This document shows, piece by piece, positions 1 to 12,038 of a stretch of DNA of 64,000 nucleotides. Origin of the DNA: Silene conica (Eukaryota > Streptophyta > Magnoliopsida > Caryophyllales > Caryophyllaceae); the NCBI GenBank assembly GCA_029255685.2, contig CM055312.2:57322202-57386201 (forward strand), read 5' to 3'. A program made the position numbers and the translations under genes. The stretch's first letter is position 1; every line of letters begins with the position of its first letter. The notes under the pieces are model-generated. The model did not search any database. It saw only the letters and a list, made by a program, of their open reading frames with translations, and was not told where the DNA came from.

Positions 1-829
1 TTTGTTTTCATAATTATTGTCCTTCTTTTGATAGGAATATGAATTTTTAGAAGGACCACCACGACCTCGACCAAAATCATAACCACCACGACCTCGACCA
101 AAGCCATAACCACCACGACCACGACCACGACCATAACCATAACCATAACCACCGCGACCATGTCCGCGACCACGGGAACCGCGCCCCTGACCAATGCTTC
201 TGGCATTATCTTTTTGAGATATCACATTCACTTCAGGGAATGGAGTTGAACCAGTTGGACGTGATTCATGATTTTTCATCAATAATTCATTGTTTTGCCC
301 AGCCACAAGAAGACAAGAAATTAATTCAGAATATTTCTTAAAACCTTTTTCACGATATTGTGTCTGCAGGACAACATTATTTGCGTGAAAAGTAGAGTAA
401 GTCTTTTCTAACATTTCTTCATCAGTAATTTTCTCACCACATAATTGTAGCTGTGATGTAATTCTAAACATGGCTGATGAGTTATATTCACTCACGGATT
501 TAAAATCCTGTAATCTCAAATGCATTCAGTCATAACGAGCTTTAGGTAATATTACTGTTTTCTGGTGGTCATACCGCTCTTTTAAATTTTCCCAAAGCAC
601 TTGCGGGTCTTCAACCGTCAAATATTCAACTTTTAATGCCTCATGAAGGTGGTGGCGAAGGAATATCATGGCCCTAGACTTATCCTGAGTCGATGTGGTA
701 TTGTTTGCAATAATAGTTTCACTCAAACCTTTTGCACCAAGGTGTAATTTAGCGTCAAGCACCCAAGATAAATAGTTTTTTTCCGGCAATGTCAAGAGCC
801 TCAATTTCTAGTTTCGTAAGATTTGACAT
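1..829 (-). pseudogene. Ty1/copia gag, 5' part, broken; runs off the left edge
   Basis: Gag-like protein of a copia retrotransposon; such proteins form the virus-like particle that packages the element RNA. The start codon is at 829-827 and the protein opens MSNLTKLEIEALDIAG, as in many plant copia gags. Reading passes through a UBN2-type gag region (YLSWVLDAKLHLGAKG, WENLKERYD). Two lesions are visible. A run of seven A (minus strand, about 777-783) where six keep the frame shifts reading after DIAGK. A TGA at about 527-529 lies where a Trp codon would fit, after KARYD. Past the stop the frame continues into an Arg/Gly-rich tail with many RG and GYG repeats at about 1-200 (minus strand). No zinc knuckle is reached before the window ends. 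Only the first part of the element is visible, so its pol status is unknown. Confidence 0.85.
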
Positions 830-955
830 AATGACTATACGAAAAAAAAATAATCGTGTATCAGATGCAAAAGGAGCAGTTAAATAAATTAAAAAAAAAT
901 AAAAAAATAAAACATGAAGCAGAATATGAAATCTAAAAAAAAAACATGTACGAAG

Positions 956-1312
956 CAGGACGGACCTAGAAATATTAACAATTAAAAAAAACCCTACCAA
1001 CTTTTAACTATTCAAATATGTACAAATATCACAAGTACTATTTATTTGTAGAAGGCAAACGTTTAAAAACAAAATTGCAGAGAGGATTTAAGGGACAAAA
1101 ACATTAAACTAAGGAATTAATTTTCTTGGGAATGAACAAAACGTGAAGGTTCATATTAAATGAAAATTTGGGGAAGGAGCCATTAATGAGAATAAGAGAG
1201 AAAATAAGGTTATCAAGAGTGGTATTAATTACATAATGGTGTAACAAAGTATAAATTTCTCACGCTTTTTCTTTAATTTGGTGTAGCAATAGTCAACGTC
1301 GGTCCGCCCCTA
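956..1312. mobile_element. Small non-autonomous hAT element (MITE) in the copia leader
   Basis: A 357-bp insertion flanked by a perfect 8-bp direct repeat, GTACGAAG, at 948-955 and 1313-1320. The ends are imperfect inverted repeats: CAGGACGGACC on the left, and TAGGGGCGGACC when the right end is read on the other strand. An 8-bp duplication and ends of this type are hallmarks of hAT transposons. The interior is AT-rich with no open frame. It lies between the copia gag start and the presumed LTR, so it inserted after the copia element arrived. Confidence 0.8.
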
Positions 1313-1759
1313 GTACGAAGTATATCGTAACAACCAAAAAATTTGCCTATACTTTCGACTCACATACTCCGTAATTAATTTAAATACAACTTGCATAATC
1401 AAAGTTACGACAAAGCAAAAACAATTTGCATAAGGAACAAAATGTAATCTAACAACATGTGATTATCAATATGCGCACCATAGTTAATCATTACATCAAC
1501 AAGATAACAATGGACCAAAACAACATGAAATATATATAGTTAATAATTCTTAGCCTAGGATAAATGTGTCAACTAAAAAATTACACAACGAAGTTGATAA
1601 GTTACGTAGATTATATAAGAAATCCCATGTTAATATGTAAAACAAAACGAATGTGAATAAAATGGGAAAAAAGGGACTTACAAGTTAATTGAATAGAATA
1701 TCAATAATCCAGGATGTGAAAAAAAAATGTAACGTATTTTATAGATCGTGCTGATAACG

Positions 1760-1945
1760 TGTTGTGAATATATAAGAGGAAGAGAAGTGTGTATTATTCT
1801 CATTAGGATTATGGGGTATATATAGCACTAAAAGGGAGGAGTTATGCAAGGGGAATACAAAGGGGAAATCTAGAACCATCCATGAGTTAAGGACATCAAT
1901 ACTAATATTAAGTATATACTTAATGTTGAGTCTTATGGACATCCA
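1760..1945 (-). repeat. Probable 5' LTR of the minus-strand copia element
   Basis: On the minus strand the segment opens TGGATGTCCATAAG at 1945, contains a TATA-like CTATATATACCCC (about 1812-1824), and ends near 1760. It is followed by TTATCAGCACGA, which resembles the tRNA-Met primer site used by many copia elements. The order LTR, primer site, leader, gag start at 829 fits an element reading leftwards. The matching 3' LTR is outside the window, so the exact ends are not proven. Confidence 0.45.
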
Positions 1946-2752
1946 CTAGCTATAATATTTACATAATAACTATATCATTTTGATGTAGTTTTTTGTGTGA
2001 ACCCAATTACTCAAATCTAATAGGTTAGATTTTACATTGTTGGATCCCCGTACATTCATTTATATAAGGATCAATTAATTTTTATCCCCTTATTAATCAA
2101 CCTTTCAAAATTTACACCCTTATAAATATTTTTAAACTTTTAATATTTTACATCTTTATAAAACACTTCTATCAAAATTCGACCCCTTATTTTAATTTCG
2201 ATGTAAAATATGGTGAAATTACGATATTACCCTTGCCTATTAGTTCATTTTCATACTTTTATCTTATTTTATCGTATGTTAGATGCGATTTGATATTAGT
2301 TTAACCAATTTAATAGTTTGTCGTCAGGGGCGTCTCAAACTTTTTGGAGGCCCTGTGCTAGAAAATTGATATCGTCCATAAATTTTTTTTTTTTATTATA
2401 CATGTTATTTTGCGGTCATTTTTAACGGATAATACTTAATGAAGGTATGGATGAATGTTAATTTTACGTTCTCCATCCATTTGGGCAAAATTATATCCTT
2501 ATCCACCCATCCTTATGATACTATCCATTGCGCCTAAAAGTTCTGAAACTCATTCCACAAATATATATAATTCTAAAACGATACCAAGTGGATCACATTT
2601 TTAACGATTTATGAAAATACCCGTTTCTTAAAAAAATTACTTTAATTGTGTTAAATAAGAAAATAATGTTAGCCCAACTCATAAGTATATGAAAATGACT
2701 AAATAAGTAATGATGAGCTATAATTTTCTAAAAGATAATTAATAATATAGTT

Positions 2753-2917
2753 AAAAAGAAAAAAAAAAGGGGAAGACGAAAAAAACATAACAATGTAACG
2801 CAAACAATGAAAAACATAAACTAAAAAAAAAATGTGCAAAAAGAAAAAAAAGGGGAAGACGAAAAAAACATAACAATGTAACGCAAACCATGAAAAACAT
2901 AAACTAAAAAAATAAAT
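2753..2917. repeat. Tandem duplication of about 80 bp inside the hAT element
   Basis: Two nearly identical units, about 2753-2834 and 2838-2917. Each carries an A-rich run, AGGGGAAGACGAAAAAAACA, and a CATAACAATGTAACGCAAAC segment. They differ by a few bases, for example CAAACAATG against CAAACCATG. No coding role is apparent. Confidence 0.8.
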
Positions 2918-2937
2918 GTTCAAAATTAAAGCTGATG

Positions 2938-3014
2938 GGAATCGAACCTTTGCGGGCTAATTGTTGACATGAGAATCTAAGACTTGCAACAGAAAACCAC
3001 TAGACCACATTCTA
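2938..3014 (-). other. tRNA-like pol III promoter remnant (box A and box B)
   Basis: On the minus strand TGGTCTAGTGG (3007-2997) matches the RNA polymerase III box A consensus, and GGTTCGATTCC (2948-2938) matches box B. The 48 bases between them exceed the usual spacing of a short tRNA, and I could not draw a clean cloverleaf. This is therefore more likely a tRNA-derived SINE head or tRNA pseudogene captured by the hAT element than a working tRNA gene. Confidence 0.55.
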
Positions 3015-3600
3015 TTCATGACTCATTGTTTATTCTATATATACTTGAATCTAATTTAACGAGGCCCATCCAAGTTGGAGGCCCGGTTCTTGGGCTCCGC
3101 CTGAACCGGGCCTTAGCCGCCACTGTTTGTCGTTGTTGATCAAGACTGACAATGGCTTTTTAACTGCTAAAATGCTATTGTACTCTATATTTGATAAAAT
3201 CAACAAATCCGTTCATGCATTAGGTACAAAAGAGAAGAATAGAGAGGGAGAGATGGAAGAAAGAAATAAGGGTAAAAGGGTATTTTTGTCACAAATGATT
3301 AGTTTTATGGATAAATTTTAAATTTTGACGGAATATTCTGTTTCTTTACACCGTAAGGTGAGTATGGGACAAATTTTGATAGAAGTGTTTTATAAGGGTG
3401 TAAAATATAAAAAAATACTTTATAAGGGTGTAAATTTAAAAAATAATATTTTATAAAGGTGTAAATAGTACCTTTGTATAATCCATTGTACAAAGATTTG
3501 AACCTCACTCAACCTACGCAATTAGTATAGGTTGCTATACGCGTGGGACGGGTGTGGACGAATACGTATTCGTAGTTGTCACATCTTACACAAAATGATA

Positions 3601-3689
3601 TTCCCTCTATTTATATATGATGTATTCATTTTATTAAAATATTCCACTCATATATTAAATAAATGGTACACATATAAAAACGGAGGAAG
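3601..3689. mobile_element. Stowaway-like MITE remnant
   Basis: An 89-bp segment bounded by TA on both sides. It starts TTCCCTCTATTTATATATG and ends CATATAAAAACGGAGGAAG, so the ends are near-complementary. TA target and CTCCCTCCGT-like ends are typical of Stowaway (Tc1/mariner) MITEs, but the match is degenerate. Confidence 0.4.
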
Positions 3690-3803
3690 TAGTCATTTTA
3701 GACACATGCATAATGTTAAGGAACATGAGTCTTTGTGACTACTTGTATATTTAGCATTTTGAAAAGGAGTATTGGTGAATAAATAATAAGTGATGGAGTC
3801 ACA

Positions 3804-3950
3804 AATAATCTAAATTATATTCTCTCTAGTCATTCTACAAATATGCTCTCTCTACACACAATTGACACAAATTGACACAAATTGACAAATCCTAAACAAC
3901 AACTATATATATATGTTTGAATGACTAAAGAGAATAAAATTTAGATTATG
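3804..3950. repeat. Imperfect hairpin repeat with 10-bp tandem loop repeats
   Basis: The arm at 3804-3845 (AATAATCTAAATTATATTCT and on) is the near-complement of 3911-3950 (AGAGAATAAAATTTAGATTA). The loop holds three copies of ATTGACACAA (3861-3886, the last partial). It is probably a short MITE and would fold into a stem of nearly 40 bp. Nothing else was recognised between 3690 and 4380. Confidence 0.5.
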
Positions 3951-4800
3951 TTCTTTATGTTTAGTACCTTTCTCAAATTCCCTTTTTTTCTTCATACTTT
4001 TCCTTTATTGTCAAAGTGTAAAGCATGTGACATTACTATGTAGTGATAAAAAGCTTTCAAATAAAAACACAACAAATTCCTTCCCCTTTTTAATTAATAT
4101 AATTTGTCAAAAACAAATTTTCATCCCTTTCAGTTACAAAGGATGACTTGATAGTTCATACAGAGTAGAAGATAATAATAATAAGCTCATAATAACATTT
4201 CTAGCTAGGTCCCTACCTTCTCGTTCAATTCGATCTACAACTCTTACTTACTCGTGTAACATACAAAATCGAGTAGCATACATATTTACGTACTCAGTAT
4301 CACCTAATGACGTTAACAAAGCAATTTGCATTGCCAATAACATAAGTGTAGCTAGTGTAGATGTGAAGGACGATATATAATCTTGTTTTGAACCCAAATT
4401 CAATTATCCTCTTCCTTTTCCTTTTTCACTTGATATTATATGAGTATATAGTTCATCATCCTCCTTTTGTTGCTTTATGTCTTCTTTGTTGTCTCCTTGT
4501 CTTTCTTTAGCCCTTTTTTCCCAATGCCTTTAACCTTTTCCTTTTTTCACTTTCTTTTTGGCTCTCAATTTCAACTAGTGGGTACCTGATTCTCAATCAC
4601 TTAAGTTCCATCCCAACAAACTCTTGTAATAATAATTACTAAATGAGTAGTAGTAATAGTAGTAGTAGTACGTGTTAGAGGATATTTCGAGTAGTACATG
4701 TATTTCATTCGTCTCCTCCATCCTTTGTTGATGTTTCATCATTGTCGTCGCTCATGGCCATCATCATAACCATCGGTCCATCCATTCGTCCTTGTCGGGA

Positions 4801-7800
4801 TCATACCGCCCTCCCTAAGGTAAACTCTAGATTTGGCTTGGATGGGTTGGTTAGAAAATTTCCTGGTAAATTAGAAGAGCTAGCCTCGGATAATCTCTCG
4901 TAACTGGAGCATTTTGGATTTAGTTCCTTCTGCGACCAAATCAATACAAATATATAGATATGAAACGTATTACCAAATCAACATATTTCTGAAATAATGT
5001 CATGTATAGACAATACCCAAGCAATGTCGTCAAGAAGGTCGCGATCTTGTTGGATCACGGTAATTATGTAATTAAGACACTAATTTTGGTGACCTTGAAG
5101 TTTTCGAGGTCAATTTGTGACCCTGAAATCAGTTGGTGACTGACCTTTGACGTGTCAAACTGTTATTGGCTTATTATACTATTTGGTGGGATAGAAAATG
5201 CACTAACTGATTGGAAAATGGAAAATGGAAAATGAGTGAAAAATGATTGGTTGATGTCCCTGGTTTTGACCTTCTGCTTGGGAGATAAAAGTGGATTGAA
5301 AGTGAGTCAAGATAATTAAGGTGAGATTAAGAATAAAAATGTTGATCACCCGATTAATACGACCTTATACTTGGGAGCGGTCTTTATCAATTGTTGTAAT
5401 TGATATTAATAAGTGACTAAAACATGCAAGAAAATGTAAATATTATAAAAGCTACATACGTCTTCCATATTTTGTGACTATCATTAGTTCTCATGTACGA
5501 CGGTTTCATCCCGTGTTTTTTTTTTGCAAAATGTGATATTTTTTGACCTTTTTAAATAAATAGTTATCACTTTTGAAAACCAGGTTATTTTTTAAACAAA
5601 AAAGTAGTCTCTATTTAGTCAAAAATAGTCATTGCTTATCAAAATGTGATCACTCCTATATTGATTATATATACGACAGTCGTAGAGTAGAATTTGGGAC
5701 CGTAATAACTAGTGTTTGGAGACTTAATTAAGTCGATAGGAATCCAAAGACATTGGAGTGAGTGAATAGAATAAATAAGATGAATAGAAAGAGAGAAAGG
5801 CTGCTACAAGGCCGGTGACTTTGTGACTGTCTCATGTGCACCTCTAAGCCTCTAACTAAAGATTTCCACTTTCTAAGTTGAATTTTATTTAGTAAATATT
5901 TGTTTATTAGCCTCACAATATCTTCCTCGTAATATCTACACCTTTTTTGAAATGCTTTACCATGCATGCATTTTTCATACGTATAGGACGACTATATCTC
6001 TTTTTTCCTTTTCTTACTTACGTTACTATACAGGGAGTATTTCATATTTTGCGTCGTAAGTTTAAGTCAATTACTCACGTCGCTTCCATTGGGTTATTTG
6101 CCTTTACTTTATGTATAAAAATAAAGGAAAGAGAGGTGAAATATTTGTGACGATGGTTATTAGATGAGATGTGGATAATAATAAATACGTTGAAGATTCA
6201 ATTATCCATTAAAAACATTTTTAATACAGAAAGATAAACAATTAAATGAAATGCCCAGAAATAAAATAGGTAAATAAAAGAGTGTCGGTGTTGCTGTGTT
6301 GCACACGTCTTTATAGGTGTCTGTCATATTTTGAGGTGTATCCCACAAGTGTGGTGTCGGGTAGGGGTATACTGGTTAAGAAAAATGTTTATGCAATCAA
6401 CCATCAAATGACGGGCAATAGGGGTATTTTAAGTTACTCTATTGAACAATATTACTAATTCGCTTCCAAAAGCTTATCAGTCTACTCGCTCAGTTTCGAT
6501 TATTTGTTATCCTTTAATTTTAGCATAAGCACCACAAAAAGATCACATAGATAATTACTAAATGACAAGTAGACCAAGTTGAGTGTGAATGACCACATTG
6601 TTTATCAAATGCACTAATAACAATTGACAGAGATCGATACCAATAAATGGAGTATGACAACGAATGAGCGGGAGAAGGAAATGTTGGTAAGAAAATGCAT
6701 TATAGCCCTTTTTTTTTTTATATATTTTGCTCGGCCAATATCCCAAGTATCCTTTTTGTAAAATTCTCTTCTCCTTTTTTAGTATACTTTGCAGTTTGCA
6801 GTATACAAAAATTGATGAAGAAGAAAGGGAAGAGAGAAATATTAAAGGAAAACAAACATAAAGGGACTGTTTTGACGAACCTTTTCTTCCATTTACTTTT
6901 GGTTTTCTTTTTATGGTTAACTCTCTTTTATTTTAATTCCCTCAATATTCCCCACATGCAATATGTTTTAGCATACTGTGTTATGTCCTCTATTGCTTAA
7001 TTACTTTCCAACTCAATGTGGGTATATATTATGCATGTTCAACAAAGACCATCAAAAATAGAATTAATTAATTACTTTATCCGTCCCGAACATTTGCTCG
7101 CCTATTTTATTTTATTTTTGGGTATAAATGAGCAGAATAGAGGGAATATATATTAAACAGAGAGTAATAAAAAAAACATAATAATCTTAATTAGTACGTA
7201 CCTCCAAAGAAGATTGGCATTGCATGTTGTTTCCTCCGGAATAATTCCTTGGTTTGCCATGCAACCAAGCTTCTCTGCTACAAAATTAACACACAACGCA
7301 ATACCATATTTTCAGTCATAAATAGCACTTCAATTTATTTTCATTTTAAATGAAAATATAATTAAATATTAAGTCATTTTATCAACACCATATATACTCC
7401 ATAAATTATGATGCAAAACACACGTGATCGGGTATATATTGACCTAACTCGAACTATACCCGTGAAAAAGCATATATAGTCCGATTAAGGTGGTTAACAA
7501 AAATGAAGCAGACCAAAATCTAACTGAAATTGAACGACACGAGACTGATCTGAACCCGAACTAAATGACCTGAATCCAAACTAAATGATCTGTGTGGGTG
7601 TTTGCGTTATTTGATTCTACTATTTGTTGGATTGTTCTGTATTTAACTTCTTGTTACGTCACAATCACTCATGTGTTGCAAACAGTTACATACGTAACGT
7701 ACCCCATGACAGCTCTCGAGTGTTGATTACATTACACACCTTGACCTCCCATGTTCACAATCTTTAAAAGTTCCGGCAACAATAATCTTACTCAGGAGCC

Positions 7801-10388
7801 TACTTTTCCTACAACTATGTTTTCTTCTTCCAATCCCCGCATTTTCAAATCGAGTTATCTGAATGTCTATGTTGAGCGGAATGAAATGAAGTTGAGCTGA
7901 AATAAACTAAACAACTTAATTAATTGGGACCGTACGTATTAAACTAAAGTGAGTTCATCGTCCCTGGTGCTACTAATACGCAACCATCTCCCTGAGCATC
8001 ACCAAATCAACACATTGCCCTTAGCTTGCACTCTTGAGACGAACTGTGAGTTCTAATATCGCCTATTAAGTCATCTCTACCGGGCTTATAGAAGACGGTG
8101 TACAAGACCATCCCACAGTACAGATAAAGTCTCATTCTTAAAATCAACTCCGGATAGGAGGAGAAATCGACTCGTTTAAAAACTAGCTTTCTCATTCTAA
8201 ATCCATCGATTTAGGTTAGGACAATGCCTAGCTAACGGACACATGCATGAAAAGAGACCTCGATAAGATGCCTATTTACAGTTTATAAAATTTTCTATAA
8301 ATAAACCATAGCTTAATCTACTTAATTGATTTCATTATTTAAGAGTTAAATTTGCAAAATTACCCAAAAAAAGTAAAAAAAGAGTTAACCTTGAGGAATT
8401 GCTCCAAAGTCCATGACAAGTATCTTGATCTTGATGTACATTAGACGATGATCTAGCTTGTTGAGGATGTTCTGAACTTCTTCCACTTTGCATACTTCCA
8501 AATATATCGTCTGATGTATCTCCTGATGATCCATTTTCATATAAATCACCTTGCCCTGCCCAACTCAATTTAACTATTAATCAGGACGGATGACCGATCA
8601 AGTACATATTAATTGAAGTGTACATTAATCGTATAAATTATTATATTAAGAACTCCTTCGTTTCTGCAAATTTCAAGGTTTAAGCCAACTAATACTAGAC
8701 TAACACCACCTAGTCTATTAAGAACATGTTATTATACCGTCTAACCAATTAAAATCGTAATTTAAATTTCCGAAATCTACTTCAGTATCTAGGGACAAAT
8801 TAAATGTGGTTCCAGTTATACAATTCCAATGTGCATTAGAATTTCTGTTTACGATTCCAATGAATTTTATACCTGAAGAAGCTGCTGATCTATCTGTTGT
8901 CTTTACCGTTCTATACATCTACAAAACAACAAAACCCAAGCAAATTAAATTAAATAAAAATAAAAACAATTTACAAATTTTGTAAATAATACTCCGTATT
9001 ATTAGTCATAAAAAAAAGAGGGTGCAGGCAATAGGTGTATGGAGAAGTGTGTAAAAGGTTAAAATAAAAATAAAGTAAAGGTTAAAAAAACAGAAAACAA
9101 GGGTAAAAGTTAAAATCATAAATGAAGGAGAGAGAAGAAACATGATATCATTGAGAAATGATGGTGTTTCTGTACTTACTCTCTATTTATTCCATTTATT
9201 TTCTTTCGCCCATCTCTAGAATCTGTAAGAAACCTGTTTCTATTTGTACCATTTTCCCGAGACATACTTATCATCCTATTTTTTTAATCCATTCTTTTTT
9301 GTCTTTTTTATAATCTAATCTATATTCTCGTTAAATTAATCATCATCTCAATTATAATTTATATGGATAATGATATCAGTAGTCATCAATAATCAAATGC
9401 ATTAAGATTTTTAAGGTTTTAGGGATTAAATTAAGATCGGTCTGGTTTAAAATAACCATTTCATGTGCGGTCTGAAACCGTTTTATTCGAGAATTTGTGT
9501 AAATTAGAAGGACATCAAATCAAATGTAATACCTGTAAATGAGATTTGACGTGAGCTAAGGTAAGATCTTTGACATCCATGAGCTCAAGTACTGACTTTG
9601 GTGTCGCCCCTATATTATTACACAATCGATCAGCACATAATCATCATTAGTAACAGTAGTAGTAATAAACAATTTGATTATTATCATGTCATAAACAAAT
9701 AAAGCGGAAGGGTAAAATCGTAAATGTAGTATTTACTTTCATGACCACCTAAGAGCTCAACGGCATGAACAAAGCGAGCATGAAGAGATGAAGTCCATCG
9801 CATACGTGGTGCCCGCATGCTTCGTTTGGCCGGAAATCTCGAAAGAAACCTCGATCTCATCACTCCTTGCTGCTGGGGGTGATGAGATTGGTACCCTATA
9901 TAATGCGGCATATTATTACTATTATTATTAGTATTCTGATTGTGTACTACACCTGAGGATTGTAATATAGGGGTTGCAAATGGGAAGGAAGGGTGAGGGT
10001 TTTGGTAAACTGGGATCCCTCTAATGGGCCTTAGAAACCCTATTTCCGACCCCATCCTACCCGAACCCAAACCAGACACTGTCTGATGTTGTTGAAGCAA
10101 TTGCTGGTAAAGTTGTTGTTGTTGCTGCTGCTGCTGCTGCTGGTGATGTTGTTGTTGTTGTTGGTGGTGGTGGAAAAGGATGTTACTATGCGAAGGGGTG
10201 GGCAGATGGGTTAGTCGGGTCAAATCACTATCCAAGGTTGACTTGACAGGTCGGGTAGTGTCGGTGGCCCGTTTCCAGAAGGGGAGGTCACTATCCGGGG
10301 CGGAGGTGGAGGTGGAGGTGGAGGTGAGATTTGGGTTAGGTGGACTGATTTGGAGGGACAAATCCGGTTGTGCAGGGAATAACTCCAT
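4801..10388 (-). CDS. KAN2-like: KANADI family GARP/MYB-like transcription factor, six exons, intact
   Basis: Nuclear transcription factor; KANADI proteins set abaxial (lower) leaf and organ identity and mostly repress targets. Exons read on the minus strand: 10388-9737, 9609-9533, 8918-8873, 8555-8390, 7277-7202, 4929-4801. All junctions are GT-AG and phases join cleanly, giving 381 residues and a TGA at 4803-4801. The protein opens MELFPAQPDLSLQISPP, as KAN2-type proteins do, with an EAR-like LSLQI. A Gln/His-rich tract follows (about residues 75-100). The GARP DNA-binding domain (about 188-258) spans exons 1-3: KRSMRAPRMRWT, HARFVHAVELLGG, VKDLTLAHVKSHLQ, MYRTVKTTDR. Exon 6 ends with NLEFTLGRAV, matching the conserved KANADI tail NLEFTLGR. 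Length is near Arabidopsis KAN1/KAN2 (about 390-400). The last intron (4930-7201) is 2.27 kb and could hold regulatory DNA. KAN2 rather than KAN1/KAN3 is inferred from the N-terminus. Confidence 0.95.
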
Positions 10389-10598
10389 CCCTAACTTTCT
10401 ATTTATATCCTATCCACCCAAATAATAGCCCTCTTAATTTAATTTAATCCCCCAAAAATCTCTCTCACTAGTCACTACCTATACATATATCTCTCTCTCT
10501 CAATAATACTAATAATAATAACAAAGAATAAATAAATTATTCTTATTCTTGGATTTTGTTGGATGATAGTACAGTTTAAGTGAGAGCGATTGATAAAA

Positions 10599-10632
<34 letters not shown>

Positions 10633-10930
10633 GAGTAAGGTGGGAGGTGTATGTCGCAAATTCTTGTATGAGATGGTTTGATAATACGTTCGGGTGTTAA
10701 ATTAAAAGAGGATAAATGGGTATGGGTTGTTTGAATGAGAGACGAGGCCGGGGTAGTTGAGTTGGAAAGAGAGAATTGAAGGAATAAGAGAATGGTGGTA
10801 ATGGTATTAATTTTGTGTGAAGTATATGTGAGAAAATGACAGTTGATTAGGGAAAGAACAAGTGAAGAAAGAGAAGAATGAGTGAAACAGAAACAATGAA
10901 AGAGAAATAAAGACGGAAATCAGACTCCCT
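10389..10930 (-). promoter_or_regulatory. Upstream/5' UTR region of the KANADI gene
   Basis: Immediately upstream of the start codon lie a CT-rich stretch (about 10458-10501), seen as GA-rich on the transcribed strand, and a GAT/ATC microsatellite (about 10600-10632). GA-rich leaders are common in plant developmental genes. No clear TATA box or start site can be fixed from the sequence. No coding sequence is seen from 10390 to about 13160. Confidence 0.35.
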
Positions 10931-11592
10931 CCCTCACTTTTGTGGACGTGGGGGTACCTACGAACAATTTTTCAACCAAAACATAAAATTTTTAACATTA
11001 AACCTACACGCTCAATTCTATTGTACCATCCTTCTAGACTACAAAAACGTAATTACTCCTTTCATTTAATTTTATATTACACATTTTTATGTTGTATATT
11101 AGTCACAAATTACCATTTAATTTTATTTTCTTTTATACGTAAGAAAAAGTATATTTACGTAGATTTTGTTTGATTTGTCTTTATGAATACATTTAAAATA
11201 TTTTTTTTTATAACTTTTGTAAATATGTAGCTAAAGATATTTACTATGCAAAACGTGCGTTGAAAAACGTGAAAAAAATAAATGGGTATTGTGGAGTTGA
11301 ATGGTGGGAGTATTATTTAATACATAGTAACCACTTTGAGATAAATAGTTATTAGCTTTAACTAGTTTTTTAACCCGTGCAAAATTGCAAAAAATATATG
11401 TATATTTTATACTCTATTTCTTTTATAATGATAATGATTTAAAACACGTGCATAAAAATTACAAGGGTTTAAAGTTTACACATGTTTTAAATCCGTGAAA
11501 AAATACACGAATTCGGTGTTAAAATATGATGTAAAACTTTTAAATCTACTCATTCTAGTGGATAAACTCAATATCCATAACGAATTCCTTTA

Positions 11593-12038
11593 GAGCATGT
11601 TTGACAACTTGGAATTGGAATTGCATTCCGTAATTGAAACATTTAAAGTGTTTGGAAACCTTTAGAATTTGGAATTGGAATTGGACTCAATTCCTTAACA
11701 ATTCCAACCTAGTTAAAATTCGAGCCTCTCAAATCCCTACCATATACTAGTTATTTCAATTCCATCACAATTTACGTCTTTTTTATATCCAAATTTAATC
11801 GTAATATTTTAATTTTCGACATTTTTTCCGATCGCGTATATTTTCCGTGAAAATTTTTCTTTTCCCCAAATAAATTTTTTTCGATCACTTCGACCATTAT
11901 CCGTCTCGCCCAATTCCAATTCCACGGGTTTTCCAAACGAACTTTTGAAATTGGATTTCGAATTGAATTCAAACATTTTGATTTCTACAATTGAAATCAT
12001 CAAAATGAAATCAATTCCGTGTTTTCAAACACGGCTGA
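11593..12038. mobile_element. Probable MITE with GCATGTTTGA / TCAAACACGGC ends
   Basis: The left end reads GAGCATGTTTGACAAC. The right end, on the other strand, reads CAGCCGTGTTTGAAAA. The interior repeats GGAATTGGAATTG-like words and their complements, so it can fold. The structure fits a PIF/Harbinger- or hAT-like MITE, but a clean target duplication was not found. Flanking DNA at 10990-11590 and 12040-13140 is AT-rich and shows nothing I can name. Confidence 0.4.

Larger units (their letters stand above)
2325..3125. mobile_element. 801-bp non-autonomous hAT element with perfect 8-bp target duplication
   Basis: TTTGTCGT occurs at 2317-2324 and again at 3126-3133, immediately outside ends that read CAGGGGCG on the left and CAGTGGCG on the complementary right end. 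That combination defines a hAT-type insertion. No transposase frame is present. Inside are a tandem duplication (2753-2917), a tRNA-like segment (2938-3007) and a GC-rich tail near 3061-3120 with the GGCCCGGTTC / GAACCGGGCC inverted pair. The element lies in the middle of an older fold-back repeat. Confidence 0.85.
2050..3491. repeat. Long fold-back element split by the hAT insertion
   Basis: Sequence at about 2050-2245 is the degenerate inverse of about 3255-3491. The left arm holds TTTACACCCTTATAAAT and AAAACACTTCTATCAAAATT; the right arm holds AATTTTGATAGAAGTGTTTT and ATAAGGGTGTAAA several times. Without the nested 801-bp insert the element would be about 640 bp. Long degenerate inverted repeats suggest a Mutator-like or fold-back MITE. 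I did not find a convincing target duplication. Confidence 0.5.

Noticed and set aside
2938-3014. Functional tRNA gene
   Set aside because: Boxes A and B match, but spacing is too long and no cloverleaf or acceptor stem could be drawn; it lies inside a hAT element.
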